Of a DNA stretch of 6,796 nt, positions 1-6,387 are shown in pieces. The position numbers and the translations under genes are program-made. The notes beneath the pieces are model-generated. The model did no database searches, was not told the DNA's origin, and saw only the letters and a program-made list of their open reading frames with translations. This stretch comes from Candidatus Hodarchaeota archaeon (lineage in GTDB: Archaea > Asgardarchaeota > Heimdallarchaeia > Hodarchaeales > YT1-039), in assembly GCA_016840025.1 (NCBI GenBank), contig JAEOTF010000445.1, forward strand, positions 1 to 6,796, read 5' to 3'. The first letter of the stretch is position 1. The number at the start of each line of letters is the position of its first letter.

Positions 1-415
1 ATAAATAACCCATATTTTCATAAATTAATTTAGTTTGGTGTTTGGATTTAGGTCTAAAATTATAGGTTCATACTTATGGATGGAAGGGACTAGAATCAAT
101 AAAAACAAATCGATATGAGTTAGATTATGGTAAGGCATCCAATGTATCTAATGATTTTTTAATAATTTCAGAGCCGAAAATGATGAAAAATAATTCACAG
201 AATGAACAGTTATGCTATGTTACTCCCTTCTACTCAATAATTATCGCTGGAACAACAAACGTAAACATTATTGCGAGTATATGCAAATTATGTTATTCGA
301 GAGAATTATAGTTTAGTTTTATCACCTTAGTTTTTCTATGGTTCTTGATTCTGATCTCTTTTATGTGAAATCTAATCTTATATACCACCATGTAAAAGTT
401 CCTTAAGGGTAAGAC
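1..415. other. Gene-poor AT-rich leader region
   Basis: No convincing gene is seen here on either strand. The only notable open frame runs from an ATG at 180 to a stop at 311 (43 codons); it has a CxxC pair near its end but no Shine-Dalgarno site and no recognisable family, so it is not called. The right end carries the promoter of the zinc microprotein. The stretch could be the remains of an older gene or the spacer after a gene lying left of the window. Confidence 0.5.
377..386 (+). promoter_or_regulatory. TATA box of the zinc microprotein gene
   Basis: CTTATATACC matches the archaeal TATA-box consensus well. Its centre is about 35 bases before the ATG at 416, so a start of transcription some 25-27 bases downstream would leave a leader of under ten bases. 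Prediction from sequence only. Confidence 0.6.
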
Positions 416-538
416 ATGAAAGCTAGGTTTAAGACAAAATGTTCAGAATGCGAGGATGATATTAAGGTGGGTCAAGAGATTGTCAGGTTCAAAGATAAAT
501 GGGTTCACGAGAAATGTGGGCCTGAAGAAGAGATCTGA
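416..538 (+). CDS. Zinc-ribbon-like microprotein, 40 aa
   Basis: A 40-residue, mostly charged, cytosolic-looking protein. It shows a CxxC knuckle (C9, C12) followed by an IKxGxEIV-type strand pair and a second ligand pair HxxC (H31, C34) after a conserved-looking W29-V30. This C2-HC spacing is seen in many small archaeal zinc-finger proteins, some reminiscent of LIM or PARP-type knuckles, and suggests one bound zinc ion. The ATG at 416 is chosen because the TATA box at 377-386 would give a near-leaderless transcript starting just before it, and the compact domain fits fully between this ATG and the TGA. The gene stands alone. Partner and function are unknown; nucleic-acid or protein binding is inference. 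Its short length makes it easy to miss by automatic callers. Confidence 0.72.
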   Translation: MKARFKTKCSECEDDIKVGQEIVRFKDKWVHEKCGPEEEI

Positions 539-815
539 CCATTTTACTCCAATATGCACTGTAGTTTATTCGACTAGTTTAAGGAGGCTCTCGACTAATC
601 TTTCTTTACTTTCTCCTGATAACTTAACCGATGAAGTTCAAAAGATTCTATTTGTTTAATGATTTTTTCAAAGATGGATGGCATTAAAAAAAAGATACTA
701 TAGTCAAACATATCAAAGAAGCATGAGATATCGATTCTAAATTGATTAGAATAAATAATTTACAATCGCAACAATTATTACATACAATTGCTACATAATA
801 GTGAATGTAAAATGG
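539..815. other. Intergenic spacer before the stomatin operon
   Basis: Very AT-rich with stops in all frames. An open frame that starts inside the zinc microprotein gene (456) and continues to 659 is an out-of-frame overlap without family resemblance. No RNA gene or repeat is recognised. Confidence 0.5.
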
Positions 816-842
816 CTTATAATGCTAAGTTGGAAAGAGGTG
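816..842 (+). promoter_or_regulatory. TATA box and Shine-Dalgarno site of the stomatin gene
   Basis: CTTATAATG at 816-824 is a TATA-like box, and AGAGGTG at 836-842 matches the archaeal anti-Shine-Dalgarno complement. The ribosome site ends seven bases before the CTG at 850, an ideal spacing, and is the main reason for placing the start there. The TATA box alone would put transcription start near 845, which would exclude the ribosome site, so either the true TATA box lies further upstream or the mRNA is leaderless. Confidence 0.45.
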
Positions 843-849
843 TCGTGAA

Positions 850-1938
850 CTGATACTTCAAATCGATGAGTTTGTATTCCAGTTTGCAGCGATTGTAGTT
901 CTAGTAATAGTAATAATCATTGCCTCGCGTTCGATCAAGATAATTAGACCCTTTCAGAAAGGTGTAATTGAGCGACTGGGTGATTTTAAGCGAACAGCAG
1001 GACCAGGATTAACCATGATTAATCCCTTCATAGATAAGATAATCAGAGTAGATACCAGAGAAATAGTGATTGATGTTGAACCTCAATCTGTTATTACTAA
1101 AGACAATGTAGTTGTGACAGTAGATGCTGTAATATACTACAGAATCACGGATGTCAAGAAAGTGTTATATGAAGTCGAAGATTTTGATGAAGCAGCCACA
1201 AAGTTGGCTAAAACAAACTTGAGGAACGTAGTAGGTGAAATGTCGTTAGATGAGTCTTTGATATCAAGAGATACCATCAATACTAAACTGAGGGAAGTTC
1301 TAGACACGGCTACTGATGTATGGGGTGTGCAAATTGCTAGAGTTGAGATACAGAAGATTGATCCTCCACATGATATAACTGAAGCGATGTCTAGGCAGAT
1401 GAAAGCAGAAAGAGAAAAGAGAGCTGTGATATTGACTGCTGAAGCAGTGAGACAGAAAGACATAACAGAAGCTGAAGGCTATAAACAAAGAAAGATCACT
1501 GAAGCGCAAGGTGAGGCTCAAGCTATAGAAAGAGTTGCAGAAGCAACACGGTTGAAATACATAAAAGAGGCAGAAGGACGTGCTCAAGCCATCACTGATG
1601 TATTTAATTCAATTCGGAAGGCAGAACCAACACCAGAACTGTTGTCATATATGTATCTACAGATGATGGAAAAGATGGCCGATGGCAAGGCTACCAAACT
1701 AGTGATTCCATATGAAGCAGCTGCATTCTTAGGTGCGTCTCAGATGTTTGTTGAAGCAATGTCCACCGGTAAAGGAAGTAATCTGGGCGGACTAGGTGAA
1801 ATGATGTCTACACTTCGTACCAGGTCCAGTAAACTTAAGAAAGGAAGCAGGAAGGAACAACAAACGGCCGATATCATTGAGTCAATAATTGATTTCGTTG
1901 AAGGGAAATTTGTCACTGAAGACAGGGAGACCACTTAG
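850..1938 (+). CDS. SPFH/Band 7 stomatin-like membrane protein
   Basis: A stomatin/prohibitin-family protein that oligomerises on the inner face of the membrane and organises or protects membrane proteins. Counting from a CTG start at 850 it has about 362 residues: one hydrophobic segment (residues 12-25, rich in V and I), the family signature around IIRPFQKGVIERLG (31-44) and the AGPG turn, the Band 7 domain to about 190, a coiled coil with repeated EAEG/EAQG units (about 184-257), and a C-terminal region with the ELLSYMYLQMMEKMA helix. The first ATG (1015) would delete the membrane segment and the start of the Band 7 domain, so it is too late; the frame is open from 829 with no ATG, GTG or TTG before 1015. 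CTG at 850 has a well-spaced AGAGGTG. An ATG-to-CTG change, a small deletion near 848 or a sequencing error are alternatives. It is followed after 30 bases by NfeD, its usual operon partner. Confidence 0.88.
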   Translation: MILQIDEFVFQFAAIVVLVIVIIIASRSIKIIRPFQKGVIERLGDFKRTAGPGLTMINPFIDKIIRVDTREIVIDVEPQSVITKDNVVVTVDAVIYYRITDVKKVLYEVEDFDEAATKLAKTNLRNVVGEMSLDESLISRDTINTKLREVLDTATDVWGVQIARVEIQKIDPPHDITEAMSRQMKAEREKRAVILTAEAVRQKDITEAEGYKQRKITEAQGEAQAIERVAEATRLKYIKEAEGRAQAITDVFNSIRKAEPTPELLSYMYLQMMEKMADGKATKLVIPYEAAAFLGASQMFVEAMSTGKGSNLGGLGEMMSTLRTRSSKLKKGSRKEQQTADIIESIIDFVEGKFVTEDRETT

Positions 1939-1956
1939 TCTCCGCACAATTTTTTT

Positions 1957-1965
1957 GGAGATGAT
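1957..1965 (+). promoter_or_regulatory. Ribosome binding site of nfeD
   Basis: GGAGATGAT just before the ATG at 1969 is a strong Shine-Dalgarno match. It supports translation of NfeD from an internal site on a shared stomatin-NfeD mRNA. Confidence 0.7.
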
Positions 1966-1968
1966 AAA

Positions 1969-2421
1969 ATGTTAGACCTTCTAGGTATTGTAGTAATAAT
2001 AACTTGGGTAATAGTCATTGCTATTGCACTCATTGTCGAGATGACTGCACCGGCATTCTTTTCACTCTGGTTTGGTGTAGGTGGTATCGCTGCATTAGTT
2101 TCTGTATTCCTAGGTGCATCAATTCCTGTTCAATGGGTAATTTTCCTCGTAGTTTCTACTGCAGGAGTGCTGTTATCACGTAAGTTCTATAAGGTTGTTC
2201 ATACACCAAGTGTTGAGAAATTCTCTATTGATGGATGGATAGGCAAGAAAGCTGTTGTATCAAGGAAGGTAGATAGTATACAGGGTAATGGTCTTGTAAT
2301 GTTTAATGGACGACTCTTTAGGGCCATACCGATAGATGATAACCATACATTCGAAGAAAATACAAATGTTAAAGTTGTTAGAATTGAAGGTGTTTCTTTA
2401 GTGGTTGATGCATTTGAGTAA
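1969..2421 (+). CDS. nfeD: Short NfeD-family membrane protein (stomatin partner)
   Basis: A 150-residue NfeD protein of the short class, without the ClpP-like serine protease domain found in long archaeal NfeD. Visible are two to three membrane segments (about residues 5-24, the FFSLWFGVGGIAALVSVFLG stretch at 30-50, and PVQWVIFLVVSTAGVLL at 53-69) followed by a cytosolic or extracytosolic OB-fold domain (about 85-150) containing GKKAVVSRKV, GLVMFNGRLFRA and VKVVRIEGVSLVV. In known archaeal pairs the OB domain accompanies the adjacent stomatin, and the two are thought to act in membrane quality control. The 30-base gap from the stomatin stop and the strong ribosome site indicate one operon. 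The length is normal for short NfeD and the gene appears intact. Confidence 0.9.
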   Translation: MLDLLGIVVIITWVIVIAIALIVEMTAPAFFSLWFGVGGIAALVSVFLGASIPVQWVIFLVVSTAGVLLSRKFYKVVHTPSVEKFSIDGWIGKKAVVSRKVDSIQGNGLVMFNGRLFRAIPIDDNHTFEENTNVKVVRIEGVSLVVDAFE

Positions 2422-2640
2422 AATAAAGGCAAAAAACAATATCATCCTTATTTTTATCTAAATTAATCCAAGGAAAATATTCGAGGGGGCTATACACTTC
2501 AGGCATAAGTCAATTAATGAGGGCTCGATGGGGTCTGAAGCGTTTTTACTGCTGGAATTGGTTACAAAATCATTATTTCATTTCAACCAACTGAATCGGG
2601 CTGGATTCGACTCCTTTTGAGTATTATCTGATCGCTCATC
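2422..2640. other. Convergent intergenic region with weak terminator signals
   Basis: This lies between nfeD (plus) and the convergent minus-strand gene. A T-run at 2451-2455 just after nfeD is a plausible archaeal terminator. A 6-base inverted pair (TTGGTT about 2559 and AACCAA about 2586) and CTTCAG/CTGAAG arms at about 2498 and 2534 are possible weak hairpins. A T-arm-like string near 2600 has no tRNA around it. No gene is supported. Confidence 0.35.
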
Positions 2641-3315
2641 TCATACAACAACTCGAAGGCCGTTTACAACTATTTCCGTCCCATCTGGAACCGGACCAAC
2701 ACGGAGGACCGTCTCGATTAAGCCGATACACTCTACACATACATCCGAAGTTGATTCGAGTTTGAGGGTGATTTCTATGATGGGCGGCCACTTCTCAAGT
2801 ATATCACTTTTGGCAACAACATGCCTGTAACATGGAACGTTTGCTCCCTCAAGATACGTAAGAAGAACATAACCCACACTTTCCTTCTCCCTCTCCAGTG
2901 TGAGAAGGGGGCTCTCTAGGTTACCACATCTGCCTTCGCTACTTAGTATGGATATTGAGATCGATGACTCCGTCTTGCGAATAATTTCCTTCACCTCAAT
3001 CTTAAGGTCTCTAAGAGGAAAGCCCTTTACAACATCGCCTACTACTATCCTGTCAAAATCATCCTTATCCACAATGTAGGCAATTGTTTCGCCAACAGCA
3101 AAGCCATTCACCCTATCCTCCGTGAGAAGCCAGAGCGAAACCGTATACCAGGTTGAAGGCTCTCCTCTGCTATCAGTTCCATGCCCAACCGATGTATGGT
3201 CAACAACCCCAATCACAGGGGATGGTTGTGCGATTGGGATTAGGTTGAAAAATAGAGAAATTATTAGAGCAGGCAGAACGAGGATGACAAGACTTTGCTT
3301 ACTTAGTTTTACCAT
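2641..3315 (-). CDS. Hypothetical membrane-anchored or exported protein
   Basis: I do not recognise this 224-residue protein. It begins with a basic stretch (MVKLSKQ) and one hydrophobic segment (about residues 8-29), typical of a signal anchor or signal peptide, and the rest is beta-rich and soluble. The proximal half has an SRGEPSTWYTVSLWLL strand pair and a DDFDRIVVGDVVKG turn, reminiscent of small beta-barrel domains of exported proteins; the distal half has cysteines in RCGN, PCYRH and CVEC contexts and ends in GTEIVVNGLRVVV. The ATG at 3315 is preferred: a TATA-like CCATTATAG (minus strand, near 3345) would start transcription just before it. A GTG at 3330 would add five residues but has no room for a ribosome site. 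It is transcribed alone and converges on the stomatin-NfeD operon. Function unknown; an extracytoplasmic location is inference. Confidence 0.75.
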   Translation of the reverse strand: MVKLSKQSLVILVLPALIISLFFNLIPIAQPSPVIGVVDHTSVGHGTDSRGEPSTWYTVSLWLLTEDRVNGFAVGETIAYIVDKDDFDRIVVGDVVKGFPLRDLKIEVKEIIRKTESSISISILSSEGRCGNLESPLLTLEREKESVGYVLLTYLEGANVPCYRHVVAKSDILEKWPPIIEITLKLESTSDVCVECIGLIETVLRVGPVPDGTEIVVNGLRVVV

Positions 3316-3412
3316 GTTACACTCACTCACTCACCCATCTATAATGGTAATCTATGTAAAATAAACTATGCTATAGAACGTTTGTTCCGATTTTTGGACA
3401 ATTTGGTTTTGC

Positions 3413-3420
3413 TAAAAAAA
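3413..3420 (-). terminator. T-run after the tRNA 3' end
   Basis: On the minus strand a run of seven T follows directly after the tRNA acceptor sequence, the usual archaeal terminator arrangement for tRNA genes. It suggests the fragment is a genuine tRNA gene end rather than a chance match. Confidence 0.5.
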
Positions 3421-3421
3421 C

Positions 3422-3451
3422 AGGGGATGGTGGGATTTGAACCCACGTAAT
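3422..3451 (-). tRNA. tRNA 3' fragment (T arm plus acceptor strand)
   Basis: Read on the minus strand, 3446-3430 forms a perfect five-pair T stem around the loop TTCAAAT, followed by a seven-base acceptor strand CATCCCC (3429-3423) and T as possible discriminator at 3422. The preceding ATTAC fits a five-base variable loop. Upstream of 3452 the match stops: the expected anticodon loop has no U at position 33, there is no D arm, and no GGGGATG partner strand exists on the minus strand up to the next gene. The isotype cannot be fixed; a U discriminator and a TTACGTGGG context are compatible with Cys or Thr, from memory of archaeal tRNAs. It is most likely a partial copy left by integration into a tRNA gene; a split tRNA half is a less likely option. 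Confidence 0.55.
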
Positions 3452-3552
3452 GACATATAAATGAATAATTATGATAAAAAAATTTGATTTTATTTATTTC
3501 GTTATTATAAGTTATAAATAGAAATTTCACCAAAATATTTTACAAACCCAAC

Positions 3553-3561
3553 ATTTAAAAA
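3553..3561 (+). promoter_or_regulatory. TATA box of the arginine decarboxylase gene
   Basis: TTTAAAAAC lies about 30 bases before the ATG at 3587, and no Shine-Dalgarno site precedes that ATG. Together these suggest a leaderless or nearly leaderless mRNA. Confidence 0.55.
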
Positions 3562-3586
3562 CTAATTCTCTATTTTATTAGCAAAA

Positions 3587-4129
3587 ATGATACCTAGATA
3601 TTTCTTCTTGACGAAAGGTGTTGGAAGGCATAAAGACTCTTTGCAATCGTTTGAATTAGCCTTAAGAAATGCAGGCATACAATATTGTAACCTGGTCAAC
3701 GTCTCAAGCATCATACCACCAGGTTGCAAATTGATCTCAAAAGAGAAAGGTTTGAAGACTCTTAAACCTGGGAAAATAACGTTTGTTGTTCTAGCTAGAA
3801 ATTCATCCAATGAACAGCATAGATTACTTGCATCATCAATCGGGGTTGCGCTTCCATCAATAAAAAACAATTATGGTTATCTTTCTGAACATCATTCTTT
3901 TGGAGAAACTAATGAAGTAGCAGGAGATTATGCAGAAGACTTGGCTGCAACAATGCTTGCTACTACCATGGGAATACCCTTTGACCCCGAGAAAGCTTGG
4001 GATGAGCGTAAACAATTTTTCAAAACGAGTGGATTAATAATCAAAACAACAAACATAACGCAATCAGCAACAGGAAACAAGGGTAAACTGTGGACTTCGG
4101 TAATTGCTGCAGCTGTTTTTGTAGAGTAA
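3587..4129 (+). CDS. pdaD: Pyruvoyl-dependent arginine decarboxylase
   Basis: Converts arginine to agmatine and CO2 in the cytosol, feeding polyamine synthesis and, in archaea, agmatidine modification of tRNA-Ile. The 180-residue proenzyme cleaves itself at a Ser-Ser bond to create the pyruvoyl group: here S40-S41 in the hallmark [10 protein letters not shown] segment. Other family features visible are a GA/LRNAGI helix (about 24-31), the mid-protein strand IGVALPS (85-91), and the E101 of [10 protein letters not shown], aligned with the catalytic glutamate of the Methanocaldococcus enzyme. A C-terminal strand ends in [12 protein letters not shown], as in homologues with a terminal AAA-hydrophobic motif. 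Length and motifs are normal for the family. The start is the ATG close to the TATA box. It is a single gene, facing away from the tRNA fragment behind it; the call rests on motifs, and arginine rather than another substrate is inferred from the family. Confidence 0.9.
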   Translation: MIPRYFFLTKGVGRHKDSLQSFELALRNAGIQYCNLVNVSSIIPPGCKLISKEKGLKTLKPGKITFVVLARNSSNEQHRLLASSIGVALPSIKNNYGYLSEHHSFGETNEVAGDYAEDLAATMLATTMGIPFDPEKAWDERKQFFKTSGLIIKTTNITQSATGNKGKLWTSVIAAAVFVE

Positions 4130-4384
4130 AGGTTGTGCATAATTATTAGTCTTGGGATAAATCCGTCTGTCTCTGCATCACTTTTATTGCAGTTTTAGCA
4201 ATTTAGCATACGATATCATTGTCCCTTTTCCCGAAAGCATCATTGCTTGTGTTGAATCAGCAATTGCAACGATTATCTCCTTATTCTGAAATTTTCATAA
4301 GAGCAAGAACCCTCTAGCGGTATCCTAGACATAGGAATTTTTGTTGGTTCAACTGCACTCATCCTGTTTTTAGCTCCCCTGTCT
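4130..4384. other. Intergenic region with no supported gene
   Basis: No gene with a start and ribosome site is visible. On the minus strand a short open stretch (about 4296 down to 4194) encodes a plausible-looking peptide containing IADSTQAMMLSGKG, without a start codon, which might be a decayed gene end. On the plus strand the frame of the next membrane protein is already open from 4301. Confidence 0.4.
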
Positions 4385-4780
4385 GTGTTTGGGGTTGAGA
4401 CTTTCATCGATTTTTACCAACCCCAATTTAACTTTAACTTTAACTTTAACTTTATTGGTCCTTTATCCATCAGTGTTTTGGGCACTTCTCTAGTTTTGAG
4501 CTTAGGTGAAATAAAGAGGCACAAAGAGGCAAAAAGAGCTTCTCGGGCACCGCCGATACTGTATAAGTTATCATTCTTTCTCTCGTTATCCTTAATCATG
4601 TTTGGGCTTGGGCTTGGAGCCTACCTCAACCCGAGTTCATATATTACATTCACAAGTAATCTTCCCTACCTAGCGGCAGGAATCTTGGTACTATTTTTAA
4701 CTGCCTTTATCGTGCTTAAAATCTATTCTTCAAGGTCAATTGCGAGAATGAGAAATGGCCATGATCCATATGCAGTTTAA
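4385..4780 (+). CDS. Multi-pass membrane protein, start uncertain
   Basis: I do not recognise the family. From the GTG at 4385 the product has 131 residues and three hydrophobic segments: about 24-41 (GPLSISVLGTSLVLSLGE), 61-80 (LYKLSFFLSLSLIMFGLGLG) and 91-112 (NLPYLAAGILVLFLTAFIVL), with a basic loop IKRHKEAKRASR between the first two and a basic tail. The same frame is open back to 4301 and encodes a further hydrophobic stretch, DIGIFVGSTALILFLAPLSVF, that would make a fourth segment, yet it contains no ATG, GTG or TTG. The GTG start therefore cuts a membrane segment, and has no clear ribosome site. Either the gene uses a rare start, or it has lost its 5' end. An FN tandem repeat sits at residues 15-23. 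Neighbours give no functional clue. Confidence 0.5.
   Translation: MFGVETFIDFYQPQFNFNFNFNFIGPLSISVLGTSLVLSLGEIKRHKEAKRASRAPPILYKLSFFLSLSLIMFGLGLGAYLNPSSYITFTSNLPYLAAGILVLFLTAFIVLKIYSSRSIARMRNGHDPYAV
4427..4454 (+). repeat. Hexamer tandem repeat (TTTAAC)n
   Basis: Four exact TTTAAC units (4427-4450) followed by a partial unit. They are in frame with the membrane protein and encode alternating Phe-Asn. The unit length of six keeps the frame when copies are gained or lost. Confidence 0.9.
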
Positions 4781-4990
4781 TTCACCAGTGCTTAGCGCGC
4801 GCCTCCATTCGACATCATGATCCATAGATAAGACAAAGCCAAAAGCATGAGTCACCAGCAAATAAATTTAGGAACAGGCATGCACGCCAGAGCTAAAAGA
4901 AAACAAGAATAGCGTTGGTGCTAAGAAACGAACTCTTTTTATTAGCATGTATTTGTAAATGTATATTCAAATGATTTCAGGGATGAGAGG
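4781..4990. other. Spacer before the radical SAM gene
   Basis: No gene supported. A TTTTTATTA element near 4936-4944 is a possible TATA box for the radical SAM gene about 50 bases downstream. Confidence 0.35.
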
Positions 4991-6017
4991 ATGAAGCAAG
5001 TTTTCAACTGTCTCAGTGAAGAAAAAAACGCTCACTATTACGTGGAAACCTTGTGGCTAGGTCTGAGGCTATATCGTGGACTATTCTCAAACTCGTTGGG
5101 AATGAGGGCTCCACTGTTTTGTGGGCACAAGCTAACATACAACTGCAATCTCCGGTGCAAGATGTGTCCCTTCTGGAAACGATCCGGCACAGATCCAAAT
5201 TTAGAGAAGGAAAAAGCAATTCTGAAGCAAATTTATGATTCAGGAGCTTGCGGAATCGCGTTTGAAGGAGGAGAACCCCTATTGAGAAATGACTTGGTTA
5301 ACATTCTTGCTTTTTCCCGGTCTCTGCCTTTGCATACAAGCCTTGTTACCAATGGGACTCTCCTAGAATCCAGAATAGATGAAATAGCACCGTATATCAA
5401 CGGTGCCATCTATGTCTCGTTGGACGGTTTGGAAAAAACTCATGATACGATTAGAGGCGTCAGTGGATGCTTCAAAAAAGCGATAGAAGGCATAATCGCA
5501 TCCAAAGAAAAAGTCTTTTTAACAATTAACACAACGATAATGACAGAGAATCTATACGAGATAGAAGACATGGTAAAGCTGGCAAAAGAATTGGATATAG
5601 GAATATCCGTAGCCGTGGCTTACGATTACTGTAATGCCGATACGTCAGCACCAACCGCTGACGAAATTGCAAAGATAGCCAGAAAACTCATTGAAATGAA
5701 GAAAAAGGGCTATCCCCTTGTGAATTCAATCAATTATTTCAAAGTCATGGCAAAAGAAAAAAATTGGAAGTGCAGACCCTGGGTAGCAATTAACATAGAT
5801 CCAGAGGGATACTTGGTTCTACCTTTATGTTCGTAATGAATACGCAATTCGCGTTTCTGTTCTTGAAACTGACATCAAAACTGCGATTTCTGAATTTAAC
5901 TGGAAAGAAACACAGAACTGCAAAGAATGCAATCTTCATTGCTATGTTGAGCCTTCCCTTGTACTTTCATGGGATTTTTGGACCTACATGAATTGGGCAT
6001 CTCAAATTAGGATGTAG
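4991..6017 (+). pseudogene. Radical SAM/SPASM protein, frameshifted
   Basis: A radical SAM enzyme interrupted by a frameshift. The first frame (4991-5836) gives 281 residues: an N-terminal helix, the 4Fe-4S motif CX3CX2C at C52, C56, C59 (HKLTYNCNLRCKMCPF), the GGEP motif at about 93-96, the VSLDG strand, and the start of the auxiliary-cluster region with C261 (WKCRPW) and the NIDPEGYLVLP strand. It stops at 5836, but from 5826 another frame continues as YVRNEYAIR and ends in a SPASM-like cysteine cluster CKECNLHC (codons at 5919, 5928, 5940) before a stop at 6015. Joined, the protein would have about 341 residues, normal for such enzymes. Removing one T at 5824-5826, or adding two bases, restores the frame; the latter could restore a PCY motif. 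The ATG at 4991 follows GGGATGAGAGG. Substrate unknown; similar proteins modify peptides or cofactors. Confidence 0.82.
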
Positions 6018-6032
6018 AATTTCTAAGAAATT
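6018..6032. repeat. Inverted repeat directly after the radical SAM stop
   Basis: AATTTCT and AGAAATT are perfect seven-base arms around a single A, starting at the base after the stop codon. The arms are too close for a normal hairpin loop, so a dimeric protein site or chance in AT-rich DNA are both possible. Confidence 0.4.
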
Positions 6033-6218
6033 AGCACGCTTATTCCGATTTGATACAACTTAATGCTGTGTTACTGTATTACCATTTTAGACTGTCTATC
6101 TCCCTTATTAAGTTATAGCGTACGCTAAGAAAAAGAAGGTAAAAAGGAGTTTTGTTAATAAGACGCCTTACTATTTTGTCAAGTCAACAAGGGTGGTTTT
6201 AGGAGAATTAGTCCTTAC
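6033..6218. other. Gene-poor spacer
   Basis: No gene recognised. It contains a 12-base perfect palindrome TAGCGTACGCTA (6116-6127), about what chance would give in a window this size. The lost 5' part of the Hsp20 gene would be expected here but is not readable in any frame. Confidence 0.35.
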
Positions 6219-6383
6219 AGATTCAATTCCTTTTATACAACTTTCTTTTATTTAATAGGCTTCGCCGAAAGTATAGCGATAGAAAAAGTTTCAGCAAGCA
6301 TGGCTGAAGGTATCCTAGAAATAAAACTTCCCAAGCTCGAGCCCAGGCCTGAAAAGAAAATCAAAAAATTAAAGATCCAATAA
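6219..6383 (+). pseudogene. C-terminal fragment of an Hsp20 small heat-shock protein
   Basis: The end of an alpha-crystallin domain and the tail of a small heat-shock chaperone. Recognisable are RFNSFYTTF (6219-6245), like the RxxSFYRxF strand of Hsp20; EKVSASMAEGILEIKLPK (6282-6335), the hallmark xxAxxxNGxLxxxxPK element; and a lysine-rich tail LEPRPEKKIKKLK with no obvious IXI motif. A full protein would need roughly 80-100 more residues in front. The frame is open from 6162 after a stop, but residues before 6219 do not resemble Hsp20, and no start with a ribosome site is seen (an ATG at 6300 would give only 27 residues). It is therefore called a 5'-truncated remnant. A T-rich terminator-like stretch follows. 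Confidence 0.7.
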
Positions 6384-6387
6384 ACCC

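Noticed and set aside
180..311. 43-codon open frame starting with two Met codons and ending in a CKLC-containing segment
   Set aside because: No ribosome site, no family resemblance, and frames of this length are expected by chance.
456..659. 67-codon plus-strand open frame
   Set aside because: Its first half overlaps the zinc microprotein out of frame and the rest resembles nothing; no ribosome site.
1137..1934. Three minus-strand open frames (1137-1463, 1300-1587, 1740-1934)
   Set aside because: They are antisense to the well-supported stomatin gene and have low-complexity Ser/Phe-rich translations.
2598..2620. T-arm-like string GGATTCGACTCC
   Set aside because: No acceptor, anticodon or D arm around it on either strand, and the stem does not pair as a five-base T stem.
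3216..3431. 11-base direct repeat CAGGGGATGGT at 3216-3226 and 3421-3431, considered as an attachment-site pair
   Set aside because: Several exact 11-base repeats are expected by chance in a window of this size, and one copy lies inside a coding region.
3562..3870. Minus-strand open frame opposite the arginine decarboxylase
   Set aside because: The plus strand has clear catalytic motifs here; the antisense frame has none. The same holds for 3928-4140.
4194..4298. Minus-strand peptide containing IADSTQAMMLSGKG, faintly like an HslV-type protease segment
   Set aside because: Only about 34 codons, no start codon, and too little similarity to call a gene remnant.
5013..5238. Open frames at 5013-5219 (minus) and 5053-5238 (plus)
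   Set aside because: Both overlap the radical SAM core with its cluster motif in another frame and show no domain features.
6116..6127. 12-base perfect palindrome TAGCGTACGCTA as an operator
   Set aside because: About one or two such palindromes are expected by chance, and no promoter or regulated gene is adjacent.
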